A DNA stretch of 64,000 nucleotides, from positions 25,996 through 89,995 of the forward strand of contig PKYN01000017.1 in NCBI GenBank assembly GCA_003132665.1, written 5' to 3'. How positions within the stretch are numbered: position 1 is the stretch's first letter; each line of letters opens with the position of its first letter. The notes under the pieces were generated by a model, which saw only the letters and a list, made by a program, of their open reading frames with translations, was not told the DNA's origin and made no database searches. Origin of the DNA: Actinomycetota bacterium. GTDB lineage: Bacteria; Actinomycetota; Thermoleophilia; Gaiellales; Gaiellaceae. Positions 19,234-27,344 of this stretch are shown in pieces. A program made the translations under genes and the position numbers.

Positions 19234-20864
19234 TGAAGAGGCAAAAGACAGACGGCCTGGACAGGCAAATTTCCTACCGGCTCACGAAGGCGCTCGACGA
19301 CGACGGGCGAGCCGACTGGCTCGATGTGCGCGAGCGTGCCGGAATGAGCCGGACGCTGTGGCGTTGGTCGCAGCGGCGCGTGCTTCTCGTGGCCGGCGTG
19401 CTCGTTCTGGCCGTTGGAGCAGCCGGAGCGAGTACCGGGATCATTCCCTGGCTCGGTGAGGCGCCGAAGCCGATTCCTCCGACGATTTACCCGATCTGCG
19501 GGGCGAATGACGTCCAGGCGAAGCTCCACCTACATAAGAGCAGTCAATCTCGCGAACTGTCGGGATCGATTGAGCTGATCAACACCGGCGACAAGCTCTG
19601 TGCCCTCGAGGGACAACCCAAGGTCTCGCTCATCGGCTCCGGCGCTGATAGCGCTCGGTTACAGGTCGAGATGTTCAGTCCGGTTGCCAAGCTGAAAGAC
19701 GCCGACAAGACCATGTTCGGCTTTGGGGGCTCTGACCAGACTCTGCTTGGGCGATCACTCGAGCCTCCGGACAGATCGAGTGTCTCATTCGGATGGGAGA
19801 ACTGGTGCGGCTCGGATTCCGGGGAGCTCACTCTGCGAATTCAGATACCGAACGGCAGCGAGTTTGCTTTTTCGGTCACCAAGCTGCCCGAGTGCATCAA
19901 TCCGGCCAGGGCGTCGCGCCTGGTCTTCGGTACTGCGAATGGTGCTCCGCCGCCGGTGGGTCCGAGCTTCCCACTTCGCCCGAAGATCCTTCCCGCTAAG
20001 GACGGAGAGCCCCTAGTAGTCGAGCAGGGAAAGGTGTTCCACTACCGGGTCGCGCTCACCAACACGAGCACGAGCCCCTACCGCTTCGGAGAAGGCTGCC
20101 CGGCCTATGGCGAGCAAGCGCACATGGGTCGCTGGGCTAGCGGCGCGGCTAGCGTCCCAGCCTTCGCCCTGGGTCAGTACGTCCTCAACTGCCACTCGGT
20201 TGGCGTAGTTGAGCCCGGGAAGACGGTGACGTTCGAAATGGAACTACCCGCGTCCAAGGAGCCGCTGGACTCGAAGGCAGAGGGAGAGATCTACTGGGGG
20301 CTAGATTGGCGGCTGATGGCGAAGGCGCCGATTACGATGGTTGGCATTCCACCCAAGCACTCGCCCTCCGACGTTTACGGCGTATTCGCGCGGAGCATTC
20401 CGAACGCAACGTTTTCCGCATACATCGAGAATGTCGTTCGGGAAACCACATCCGGCGAAGGATCAATCGTTCCGGGCTCGAGCAGAGTCTTGCTGCAGAT
20501 GGACAAGGCGAGTGAGTCCGTCTACGCGTGGGAAACTGTGACGGGAAAGTTCTGCTTCTATTTCGACAGGGTCTCCGGCTGCGCCGAAGCGGCGCAGTAT
20601 ATGAAGCCGGTGTTCCTGGCCCTCGACGGTTTCAGCAGCGTCGGGCCTTCCGTAATCGGGGGATTTGCTCAAGACCGAGTGAAGAGGGTCGATATGGCCG
20701 TCGACGGCAAGCTGTCGCCCGTGAAGCTCGAGCGGAACACGTTTTTCGCCGAGTTCCCCCACGGCGTTAGGGTCACCGCGATCGTGGCGACACTGAACGA
20801 TGGCTCGAAGATGGAAATCAAGCACGACCAGTTGGACGCCGCAGGAATGGTCCCTGTGGGTTGA
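19233..20864 (+). CDS. Single-pass membrane protein coupled to the sigma factor; possible anti-sigma factor with DUF4232-like outer domains
   Basis: It has 543 residues. A cytoplasmic N-terminus of about 45 residues (basic, with ISYRLTKALDDDGRADWLDVRERAG) is followed by one membrane segment near 50-70 (VLLVAGVLVLAVGAAGAS). A large outer part follows. Two outer modules resemble the DUF4232 pattern: CGANDVQAKL with INTGDKLCALEGQPKVSLIG, and later VFHYRVALTNTSTSPYRFGEGCPAYG. Membrane topology and the 1-nt overlap with the sigma gene suggest an anti-sigma role, but no zinc-binding anti-sigma motif is visible. Function is inferred from context only. Confidence 0.65.
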   Translation: MKRQKTDGLDRQISYRLTKALDDDGRADWLDVRERAGMSRTLWRWSQRRVLLVAGVLVLAVGAAGASTGIIPWLGEAPKPIPPTIYPICGANDVQAKLHLHKSSQSRELSGSIELINTGDKLCALEGQPKVSLIGSGADSARLQVEMFSPVAKLKDADKTMFGFGGSDQTLLGRSLEPPDRSSVSFGWENWCGSDSGELTLRIQIPNGSEFAFSVTKLPECINPARASRLVFGTANGAPPPVGPSFPLRPKILPAKDGEPLVVEQGKVFHYRVALTNTSTSPYRFGEGCPAYGEQAHMGRWASGAASVPAFALGQYVLNCHSVGVVEPGKTVTFEMELPASKEPLDSKAEGEIYWGLDWRLMAKAPITMVGIPPKHSPSDVYGVFARSIPNATFSAYIENVVRETTSGEGSIVPGSSRVLLQMDKASESVYAWETVTGKFCFYFDRVSGCAEAAQYMKPVFLALDGFSSVGPSVIGGFAQDRVKRVDMAVDGKLSPVKLERNTFFAEFPHGVRVTAIVATLNDGSKMEIKHDQLDAAGMVPVG

Positions 20865-20892
20865 GCTTCGCTTCCTTGGCGCGGTCTCGTTG

Positions 20893-20955
20893 CTGACGCG
20901 CGCGTCTTTCCCGAATAGGATCGACGTCGGGGAGGGAGGAGTGGCGGCCTCCCGG
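20893..20955 (+). promoter_or_regulatory. Promoter plus 5' hairpin leader module, copy 1
   Basis: CTGACG (20893-20898), a 17-nt spacer and TAGGAT (20916-20921) are followed exactly 7 nt later by a 27-nt core (20929-20955). The core begins GGGGAGGGAGG and ends CCTCCCGG; GGGAGG pairs with CCTCCC around the loop AGTGGCGG. The same core, spacing and promoter layout recur at 25558-25620. The predicted transcript start falls at or near the first bases of the core, so the mRNA would begin with this hairpin. It lies 55 nt before the oxidoreductase start. Confidence 0.7.
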
Positions 20956-21010
20956 GCGGCGAGCTCGAGAGTCGTGTGTAGCCGCCGCAGCAGGCGGGAA
21001 GAAGTGACGC

Positions 21011-22204
21011 GTGTCCGATTACGTAATCGTCGGTGGTGGGCGCGCCGGCATCTCAGCCGTGGAAGGGATTCGCGAGCTCGACGCTTCGAGCTCGATCTTG
21101 ATGATCGCCGCCGAGTCTCACCTGCCATACGACCGCCCGCCACTGAGCAAACAGCTCTGGTCGGGCAAGAACGAGGTCTCCGACATCTTCGTTCACGACC
21201 GCGCCTACTTCCAGCGCGCGGGTGTCGAACTGGTGAGCGGCGAGCGGGTCAGCGAAATCGATCCCGCCGAGAAGACGATTCTCACCGAGCGGGGTCGCAG
21301 CGAAAGCTACGGAAAGCTCCTCCTTGCCACCGGCGGAACACCGAAGCGCCTGCGGATTCCGGGCGCCGAGCTCGAAGACGTCATCTACTACCGCACGCTC
21401 GACGACTACGTCGAGCTGAGTCGTGACCCGCAGGGGAAGTCGATACTCGTCGTTGGCGGAGGCTTCATCGGCGCGGAGATCGCGGCGGCGCTGAGCATGC
21501 ACGAGGCGCACGTGACGATGATCTTCCCCGGCCGGCTGATGCTGGAGCGCATCTTCCCCGAGGCGCTCGCCCGCTCGATCCAGGATCAGTACGAGCGGCG
21601 CGGGATTCACATTCTGAGCGAAGACATCCCGATCTCATTTGCGCCCAGGGGCGGCTGGCTGGCGGTCGAGACGCGCGAGGGCGAGCATCTGGCCTGCGAT
21701 TCGATCGTGGTTGGAGCCGGCATCGCTCCGGAGGTCGGACTTGCTTCTTCGGCCGGGCTGACGGTCGAGAACGGCATCGAAGTGAACGAGTTGCTCGAGA
21801 GCTCCACTGCAGGCATCTTCGCCGCCGGCGACAACGCCAACTTCCCTTATGCGGCGCTGGGTAAGCGGATGCGCGTCGAGCACTGGGACAACGCCATTGC
21901 CCAGGGAAGGGCGGCCGGACGCAACATGGCCGGGGCGGGAGAGCCGTTCGACTACATGCCCTACTTCTTCTCCGACCTGTTCGACTTCGGTTACGAGGCG
22001 GTCGGGGACGTCTCCTCGTCGCTCGAGACCTATGCCGACTGGCAGGAGGAGAACGAGACAGGCGTCGTCTACTACCTGGAAGACGAGCGGGTGCGGGGCG
22101 TGATGCTCTGCAACATCTGGGGGAAGCTGGACGAGGCGCGGGCGCTGATCCAGGCCGGCGCACATGTGAGCGAGCGTGACCTGCATGGTGCAGTCCACGC
22201 TTAG
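21011..22204 (+). CDS. FAD/NAD(P)-dependent oxidoreductase (ferredoxin reductase / AIF-like)
   Basis: It has 397 residues and a GTG start. The N-terminal FAD motif is VIVGGGRAGISAVEGI (residues 5-20). The second dinucleotide motif is ILVVGGGFIGAEIAAAL near 146-162. The FAD-contact motif TAGIFAAGDNANFP is near 265-278. The C-terminal part has PYFFSDLFDFGYEAVGDV, typical of AIF-like and ferredoxin-reductase-like flavoproteins. It probably passes electrons between NAD(P)H and a small redox protein. It is transcribed from the hairpin-leader promoter. The pterin gene 24 nt downstream may be cotranscribed. Confidence 0.9.
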   Translation: MSDYVIVGGGRAGISAVEGIRELDASSSILMIAAESHLPYDRPPLSKQLWSGKNEVSDIFVHDRAYFQRAGVELVSGERVSEIDPAEKTILTERGRSESYGKLLLATGGTPKRLRIPGAELEDVIYYRTLDDYVELSRDPQGKSILVVGGGFIGAEIAAALSMHEAHVTMIFPGRLMLERIFPEALARSIQDQYERRGIHILSEDIPISFAPRGGWLAVETREGEHLACDSIVVGAGIAPEVGLASSAGLTVENGIEVNELLESSTAGIFAAGDNANFPYAALGKRMRVEHWDNAIAQGRAAGRNMAGAGEPFDYMPYFFSDLFDFGYEAVGDVSSSLETYADWQEENETGVVYYLEDERVRGVMLCNIWGKLDEARALIQAGAHVSERDLHGAVHA

Positions 22205-22228
22205 GTCGGGAATTCGGAGGGAGAGAAA

Positions 22229-22519
22229 ATGACGGTGCACGGAGAACAGCTTTCAGAGCAGAAAGTAAAAGAGCTGATGGCCTCGGTTCCCGATTGGACG
22301 CTCGGGGAAGACCTCATTTCGCGGGAGTTGAGGTTCGAAAACATCCGCGAGTCGATGACGTTCGCAGAGAGCGTCGTCGACCTCGCAGAGGAGCAGGCTC
22401 ACCACCCTGATATCTACATTTCCATGAACCACGTGACCCTTGTGCTGTCCACGCACAAGGTCGGGGGATTGACGCAAGACGATTTCAGACTTGCGCAGGC
22501 CATAGATCGTCTGCTCTGA
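22229..22519 (+). CDS. Pterin-4a-carbinolamine dehydratase
   Basis: It has 96 residues. It removes water from 4a-hydroxytetrahydropterin. The active-site motif EEQAHHPDIYISMNHVTLVLSTHKVGGLTQDD contains the conserved HHPDI, a later His and Asp. A GGAGGGAG site precedes the ATG. In this window it precedes folate enzymes and no aromatic amino acid hydroxylase is present, so a role in pterin repair or folate synthesis is more likely than phenylalanine breakdown; that is inference. Confidence 0.92.
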   Translation: MTVHGEQLSEQKVKELMASVPDWTLGEDLISRELRFENIRESMTFAESVVDLAEEQAHHPDIYISMNHVTLVLSTHKVGGLTQDDFRLAQAIDRLL

Positions 22520-22529
22520 TCCCTGCAGC

Positions 22530-23297
22530 ATGGAAGTGGCTGCGAGGAGACTCGAAGGGAAAAGCGCGCTGGTCACCGGTGCGGCCAAGCGCATCGGCCA
22601 CGCCATCTCGCTGGCGCTGGCGCGAGAGGGCGCGAACGTCGCCGTTCACTATTCGGGCTCCGAGAAGGAGGCTTTATCGCTCGTCGCGGAGATCGAGAAG
22701 CTCGGCGTTCGCGCCGCGGCGCTGCGCGCCGACCTGTTCGACAAGCGCGAACTGGAAACCCTGCTCGATCGCGCTCGGGAGGCGCTCGGAACGATTGAGA
22801 TCCTCGTCAACAACGCCTCCATCTTCCCCTCGGACACGCTCGGGACGGTCGAGCTCGAGAGCTTGGAGCGGAATCTGGAGATCAACGCCTGGGCGCCGCT
22901 CGTGCTCACCCGCGCCTTCGCCGCGCAGAGCGAGCGCGGCCACGTCATCAACCTGCTCGACTCGCGCGTCTCGGGCTTCGATCACACGCACGCCGCCTAC
23001 ATCTTCAGCAAGCACGTTCTGAGCGCAATCACGCGGACGGCCGCGCTCGAGCTGGCGCCGGGGATCGCGGTCAACGGCATCGCGCCCGGGCTGATCCTAC
23101 CGCCGGCCGGGAAGGACGAGAAATACGTAGATCGCCTGGCCCAGACAGTCCCGCTCAAGCGCCGCGGCTCTCCCGAGGACATCGCCGCCGCCGCGGTCTT
23201 CCTCGCCACGAGCGAGTTCGTCACCGGCGAGACGATTTATGTGGACGGCGGACGCCATCTCAAGGAGTATTTCCCTGATGGACCGGATAGTCGTTAG
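22530..23297 (+). CDS. SDR family reductase, pteridine/dihydromonapterin reductase-like
   Basis: It has 255 residues of Rossmann fold. The cofactor motif TGAAKRIGHAIS (near 16-27) has the TGxxxRxG form with Arg after Lys, as in pteridine reductases and FolM. NNASIFPS replaces the common NNAG motif, again as in that group. The catalytic YxxxK is YIFSK near 152-156. The C-terminus has VTGETIYVDGGRHL. It is embedded between the carbinolamine dehydratase gene and folB, so a dihydropterin or dihydrofolate substrate is likely. The end overlaps folB by 20 nt. Confidence 0.82.
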   Translation: MEVAARRLEGKSALVTGAAKRIGHAISLALAREGANVAVHYSGSEKEALSLVAEIEKLGVRAAALRADLFDKRELETLLDRAREALGTIEILVNNASIFPSDTLGTVELESLERNLEINAWAPLVLTRAFAAQSERGHVINLLDSRVSGFDHTHAAYIFSKHVLSAITRTAALELAPGIAVNGIAPGLILPPAGKDEKYVDRLAQTVPLKRRGSPEDIAAAAVFLATSEFVTGETIYVDGGRHLKEYFPDGPDSR

Positions 23298-23628
23298 CGA
23301 TCTCGTCTGCCGCTGCGTGATCGGCGTCGAGGAGTGGGAACGGCGCGAGCCCCAGGACGTGCTCGTTTCGCTCACGCTCGCGGCCGACCTGACGCCGGCC
23401 GGCAAGAGCGACCGGATCGAGGATGCGCTCGACTACCGCGCGCTCAAGAAAAGAGTGCTGATCGAAGCCGAGGCTTCACACTTCCACCTGATCGAGGCGC
23501 TGGCCGAGCGCGTTGCGGAGATCTGCCTCGAGGACGAGCGGGTGGAAGAGGTGCAGGTGCGAGTCGAGAAGCCGGGCGCGCTGCGCTTTGCGCGCACCGT
23601 CGCGGTCGAGATCAGCCGGCGCAAGTGA
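23278..23628 (+). CDS. folB: Dihydroneopterin aldolase
   Basis: It converts dihydroneopterin to 6-hydroxymethyl-dihydropterin. It has 116 residues from the ATG giving MDRIVVSDLVCRCVIGVEEWERREPQDVLV. The family pattern continues with DALDYRALKKRV, HFHLIEALAERVAEICL and VRVEKPGALRFARTVAVEI. The catalytic Lys of the VEKPGAL motif is present. It overlaps the SDR gene and folK, indicating one transcript. Confidence 0.95.
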   Translation: MDRIVVSDLVCRCVIGVEEWERREPQDVLVSLTLAADLTPAGKSDRIEDALDYRALKKRVLIEAEASHFHLIEALAERVAEICLEDERVEEVQVRVEKPGALRFARTVAVEISRRK

Positions 23629-24158
23629 GCGTGCGCGCCTTCATCGCGGTCGGCTCCAACATCGACTCCGAGCGAAACGTGGCGAGTGCGCTCGAGCTGC
23701 TCGGCCGGCGCGTGCGGATCGTCGCCGCGTCTCGCTTTTTCCGGACGCCGGCGCTGGGAGCGCCGGACAGCCCGGATTTTCTGAACGGCGTCGTCGAGAT
23801 CGAGAGCGAGCTGGGGCCGAGCGAGCTGAAGCGGCTCGTCTTGCTCGAGGTGGAGAACGAGCTCGGACGCGAGCGCGGCGCCGAGAAGAACGCGCCGCGC
23901 ACGATCGACCTCGACCTCGTCCTTCATGGCGAGGTCGTTTGCAGCGAGGAAGGGCTCGTTCTGCCGGCTCCCGAGATTCTCGAGCGAGCCTTCGTCGTTC
24001 TGCCGCTGCTCGAGCTCGAGCCGGAAATCGTGTTGCCGGGGATGGATCGTCCGCTCCGCGAGCTCGCCGCCGGGCTATCGTCCGCTGAGATGGCGCCGGC
24101 TGAGTTGTTCAACGCGCGCCTACGACGTGTAGAGAGGTCGAGGAAGGAAAGCGGATGA
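23625..24158 (+). CDS. folK: 2-amino-4-hydroxy-6-hydroxymethyldihydropteridine pyrophosphokinase (HPPK), copy 1
   Basis: It transfers pyrophosphate from ATP to 6-hydroxymethyl-dihydropterin. It has 177 residues from the GTG overlapping the folB stop. Motifs: [19 protein letters not shown] at the N-terminus, [11 protein letters not shown] in the middle, and [13 protein letters not shown] with the conserved DLD metal ligands near residues 96-98. It then has [20 protein letters not shown]. It carries a longer C-terminal tail than copy 2 at 61076. A second apparently intact HPPK gene in the same window is unusual. Confidence 0.93.
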   Translation: MSVRAFIAVGSNIDSERNVASALELLGRRVRIVAASRFFRTPALGAPDSPDFLNGVVEIESELGPSELKRLVLLEVENELGRERGAEKNAPRTIDLDLVLHGEVVCSEEGLVLPAPEILERAFVVLPLLELEPEIVLPGMDRPLRELAAGLSSAEMAPAELFNARLRRVERSRKESG

Positions 24159-24718
24159 ACAAGCAGAGAGTACAAGAGCTGATCCGCGAGCTGCTGATCG
24201 AGCTCGGCGAAGACCCCGAGCGCGAGGGCCTGGAGCGCACGCCGGTCAGGGTCGCGGAGTCATTTGCGTTCCTGACCTCCGGCTACAAAGCCGAGCCCGG
24301 GGAGCTGATCAACGAGGCCGTCTTCAGCCACGAGGCCGACCAGATGATCATCGCCCGTAACATCGACGTCTACAGCCTCTGCGAACACCACTTGCTGCCC
24401 TTCTTTGGGCGCTGTCACGTGGGCTACATCCCGGGCGGTAAGGTGATCGGCGTCTCCAAGATCGCCCGTCTGGTGGACATGTACGCCCGCCGCCTGCAGA
24501 TTCAGGAGCGCCTGACCGAGCAGATCGCCTGCGCCATCAACAAGGCGATCGAGCCCCGCGGCGTCGGCGTCACGATCGAGGCCCGCCACCTCTGCATGAC
24601 CATGCGCGGCGTCGAGAAGACCGACTCGCTGATGGTCACCTCCTCGGTGCTCGGCTCCTTCCGCGCCTCCGAGGCGACCAGGGCGGAGTTCATGGCGCTG
24701 ATCCGGCAGTCGCAGTAG
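24155..24718 (+). CDS. folE: GTP cyclohydrolase I
   Basis: This is the first enzyme of folate synthesis, GTP to dihydroneopterin triphosphate. It has 187 residues. Zinc ligands are visible in [20 protein letters not shown] (Cys and His) and [12 protein letters not shown] (second Cys). The signatures [15 protein letters not shown] and RGVGVTIEA are complete. It is the last gene of the pterin cluster, with a 4-nt overlap to folK. It has no sign of the zinc-independent type. Confidence 0.96.
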   Translation: MNKQRVQELIRELLIELGEDPEREGLERTPVRVAESFAFLTSGYKAEPGELINEAVFSHEADQMIIARNIDVYSLCEHHLLPFFGRCHVGYIPGGKVIGVSKIARLVDMYARRLQIQERLTEQIACAINKAIEPRGVGVTIEARHLCMTMRGVEKTDSLMVTSSVLGSFRASEATRAEFMALIRQSQ

Positions 24719-25051
24719 GGTCTTGCCGAGTTACGGCGAGGTGGTCGTAGACAGGTTGGGCGCGCGGACGAGAAGGGCGGAGGCGCGCCTTCGTAGAAGC
24801 TTGGTACGTTTCGAGGCGCCAAAGCTGCGCGAAAGAGGCTTTACGCGGCTTCGCAGTGAGAAAAGAACGAGGTACCAACGGCGACGTTAACGACGAGTAG
24901 CGCGATACTTATGCACCTAATGGAATCGCAGGACGTGATGGCGTACGTCGACGTGGTCGGCGCCGAACGGTAGCCGCTGTAGCCTGAGTTTGAGTACGTG
25001 CCTCGAGCGGACATTCAGATAGAAGTCGCGGAACCACAGGAGGAGAGATTG
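24719..25051. other. Non-coding stretch with nested inverted repeats
   Basis: No gene with coding character was found in these 333 bases. An outer pair TTGGTAC (24801-24807) and GTACCAA (24872-24878) encloses an inner pair CTGCG (24825-24829) and CGCAG (24852-24856) and a purine-rich segment. Such nested pairing could be a structured RNA or chance in GC-rich DNA. The promoter of the ferritin-like gene should also lie here but could not be placed with confidence. Confidence 0.4.
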
Positions 25052-25477
25052 ATGACGGAAGTGACCAAGGAGCAACTCGTCGAGCTACTCAACAAGGATC
25101 TCGGGCTGGAGTACACGGCCTGCGTGCAGTACACGCAGCATCAGGCGGTATTGAGCGGCGCGATGTACCAGTCGATTCAGAAGGAACTGATCATTCACGC
25201 CCAGGAGGAGCTGGCCCACGCCACGATTCTGGCCGACCAGATCGATTACCTGGGCGGGGTTCCGACGGTGGACATGCCGGTTCCGGCGATATCGCCGGAG
25301 AACGTGACGATGCTCGAGCAGGATCTGGTGGGCGAGAATGACGCCATTGCGCGCTACAGCGCCCGCGTCAAGCAGGCAGAAGAGCTGGATCTGTATCACC
25401 TTGCCCAGCAATTGCGCGGCATCCTCGCGATCGAGCAGGAGCACGCGATGGATCTCGAGCAGGCGCTCGGGAAGTAG
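25052..25477 (+). CDS. Ferritin-like diiron protein (bacterioferritin/Dps-like)
   Basis: It has 141 residues of four-helix bundle. It starts at the ATG behind the excellent ribosome site AGGAGGAGAG. Putative iron ligands are Glu20 in LGLEYTAC, Glu53 and His56 in EELAHA, then a glutamate of the third helix and the EQEHAMDLE motif of the fourth. It probably stores or detoxifies iron in the cytoplasm. It is shorter than classical bacterioferritin (about 158) and lacks an obvious heme methionine. Confidence 0.83.
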   Translation: MTEVTKEQLVELLNKDLGLEYTACVQYTQHQAVLSGAMYQSIQKELIIHAQEELAHATILADQIDYLGGVPTVDMPVPAISPENVTMLEQDLVGENDAIARYSARVKQAEELDLYHLAQQLRGILAIEQEHAMDLEQALGK

Positions 25478-25557
25478 CTCAGACTCCGTTCGCTGTAGCT
25501 TTCGGGGAAGCTCGGGGTTTCGGCGCGCGTTCGTTACGCGTGCGGCTCGGTCTGTTA

Positions 25558-25620
25558 CTGACACGCGCGCTTTTTCCGATTAGGCTCAGCAGCGGGGAGG
25601 GAGGAGTGGCGGCCTCCCGG
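25558..25620 (+). promoter_or_regulatory. Promoter plus 5' hairpin leader module, copy 2
   Basis: CTGACA (25558-25563), 17-nt spacer, TAGGCT (25581-25586), 7-nt gap, then the 27-nt core (25594-25620) identical to copy 1. A GTG inside the core begins a 14-codon frame (MAASRPASRTKRRR) with stop at 25648-25650, two bases before the nitroreductase GTG. In copy 1 the same GTG begins MAASRAASSR but runs on into the gene in another frame. A leader peptide is therefore possible but unproven. Confidence 0.7.
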
Positions 25621-25652
25621 CCGGCTAGCAGGACGAAAAGGAGGCGCTGAAC

Positions 25653-26213
25653 GTGCAAACGCTCGAAGCGATCAGCAAGCGATGTAGCCTGAAGACCCAT
25701 CTCTCGAAGAAGCCCGTCGAGCCGGAGAAGATCGCCCAGGTTCTCGATGCGGCGCGGCTCGCACCCTCGGCGCGCAACCTTCAACCCTGGCGCTTCGTCG
25801 TCGTGCAGGGCGACGAGGCGGTCGCAGAGCTGGCGAATGCCTTCAACGAGACGAACCAGGAGGTGCGAAACGCGGCGGTCATCATCGTGATCTGCGCCCG
25901 CGAAGAAGACGACGTGACCCGCGACGGTAAGCCTTATTTCCTCTTCGACGCCGGCCTGGCCGTCGAGAACCTCCTGCTCGCGGCGACGGAGCTGGGTCTC
26001 GTCACGCACCCGATTCTCAGCCTCGACGAGGGCGAGACGAGACGAATCCTCGAGATACCGGATGAGTACCGCGTCGTTCTCGCCACGCCGCTCGCCTACC
26101 CGGTCGAGTCGAGCTACGACGAGGCGGCCGAGGAGAGACTGCGCGAGCGAATCAGGAAGAGTCTCGACGAGATCGCGTTCTACGGAAAATGGGAAAAGCG
26201 AGGGACGGTCTGA
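25653..26213 (+). CDS. Nitroreductase family flavoprotein
   Basis: It has 186 residues and a GTG start with AAAAGGAGG upstream. The FMN-binding N-terminus shows ISKRCSLKTHLSKKPVEPEKI, then LDAARLAPSARNLQPWRFVVV near 31-50, with the S-A-R-N-x-Q-P-W motif of the family. Later it has DAGLAVENLLLAATELGL. The C-terminus ends KSLDEIAFYGKW. It likely uses NAD(P)H to reduce nitro or quinone compounds. Transcription starts from the hairpin-leader module shared with the 21011 oxidoreductase. Confidence 0.9.
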   Translation: MQTLEAISKRCSLKTHLSKKPVEPEKIAQVLDAARLAPSARNLQPWRFVVVQGDEAVAELANAFNETNQEVRNAAVIIVICAREEDDVTRDGKPYFLFDAGLAVENLLLAATELGLVTHPILSLDEGETRRILEIPDEYRVVLATPLAYPVESSYDEAAEERLRERIRKSLDEIAFYGKWEKRGTV

Positions 26214-26241
26214 ACCGCGACTAAAAGACCGGCAGACCCCC

Positions 26242-26643
26242 ATGATCGATCACACCGGCATCAACGTCTCCGACTTCGAGCTGAGTAAGGCCTTCTACGC
26301 GAGGGCGCTCGCGCCCCTCGGCTACAGCATCCGCCTCGAGCTCGAGAGCGCCGCCGGCTTCGGCGCGCAGCCCGGCGCGCGAGACGACCCCGGTGGCGAC
26401 TTCTGGATCGCGGCCGGCGAGCCGCAGACGCCGCGCACCCACCTCGCCTTCCGCGCCGCGAGCGAGCAGCAGGTGAGAGAGTTCTACAGCGCCGCGATCG
26501 AAGCCGGCGGCGAGGACAACGGGCAGCCGGGAGAGCGCCCGCACTACCACGCGGGCTACTACGCGGCCTTCGTTCACGATCCCGACGGCTACAACATCGA
26601 GGCGGTCTATCACGGCGCCGCCAAAGGGGAATCCGGGCGATGA
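26242..26643 (+). CDS. VOC (glyoxalase/bleomycin resistance) family protein
   Basis: It has 133 residues. The first beta-alpha-beta module begins MIDHTGINVSDFELSKAFYARALAPLGY. The second has THLAFRAASEQQVREFYSAAIEAGGED and HDPDGYNIEAVYHG with the usual metal-ligand Glu. His4, His in THLAF and this Glu would form a metal site. The substrate is unknown. It overlaps the next gene by 4 nt. Confidence 0.88.
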   Translation: MIDHTGINVSDFELSKAFYARALAPLGYSIRLELESAAGFGAQPGARDDPGGDFWIAAGEPQTPRTHLAFRAASEQQVREFYSAAIEAGGEDNGQPGERPHYHAGYYAAFVHDPDGYNIEAVYHGAAKGESGR

Positions 26644-27143
26644 GGACGGTTCTGTACGTGACCGTGAGCGCCAACGGCCTGGTCACCCAGGCGGACGAGA
26701 CGCATCCGGTTCCGCCCGAGATCCTGAGAGATTTCGCGCAGCAGGTTCAGCGGGCGGGCAACGTAGTCGTTGGCAGGCGCACCTTCGAGCTGATGGCCGC
26801 CCAGGGGGCTTCTGGCGCGATGGCGGGAATCGCGACGGTTGTGGTTACCGGCTCCGGCCTGAAGGTCGACGGCATCGAGACCGCCGTGTCGTCGCAGGAG
26901 GCGCTGGAGCTGCTCGAGCGCAGGGGATGCGAGACGGCGCTCGTCGGCGGCGGCGCCGCGCTGGACGCCTCGTTCCTCGCGCTGGGTCTGGTCGACGAGA
27001 TCAGCCTCAATATCGAGCCGGTTCTCACGAACGCGGGCCTCGCGCTCGAATCGGGCGCCGACCGTGCAATCAGCTTGCGTCTCGTCGACACGGCGACACT
27101 GGGCGATAACGTCGTCCAGCTTCGCTACGACGTGGATCGCTAG
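26640..27143 (+). CDS. RibD C-terminal / dihydrofolate-reductase-like domain protein
   Basis: It has 167 residues: a single NADPH-binding domain of the RibD_C fold. Seen are VSANGLVTQADE near residue 9, GNVVVGRRTFELM near 41-53, ALVGGGAALDASFLALGLVDEISLNIEPVL near 100-129 and a C-terminal strand. It lacks the RibD deaminase half. It is a reductase of unknown substrate; DHFR-like activity should not be assumed. Confidence 0.8.
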   Translation: MRTVLYVTVSANGLVTQADETHPVPPEILRDFAQQVQRAGNVVVGRRTFELMAAQGASGAMAGIATVVVTGSGLKVDGIETAVSSQEALELLERRGCETALVGGGAALDASFLALGLVDEISLNIEPVLTNAGLALESGADRAISLRLVDTATLGDNVVQLRYDVDR

Positions 27144-27344
27144 ACGCCCGACAACGGCTCGTAAGCATCGACCTTCCGCCCGGCTCGAGCGTCGGTGTTT
27201 CAGCCCAGAGAGGGCATGTCTTTTGGCGTAAAACTCTTCAGGCAGGGGAAGAAGAAAAGCTCTCGGGTTTCCGCGGTGGGGAAAGCGCAGCGAGCGCGTG
27301 CCGATCTCGTGCCGGATCGGCGCGGCGGCGAGGTGGGAACGCGA

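Noticed and set aside
27195-27344. An N-terminal extension of the STAS-like protein from a GTG 50 codons upstream
   Set aside because: The extension has no ribosome site and weak codon bias, while the ATG at 27345 has GAGGTGGGA in front.
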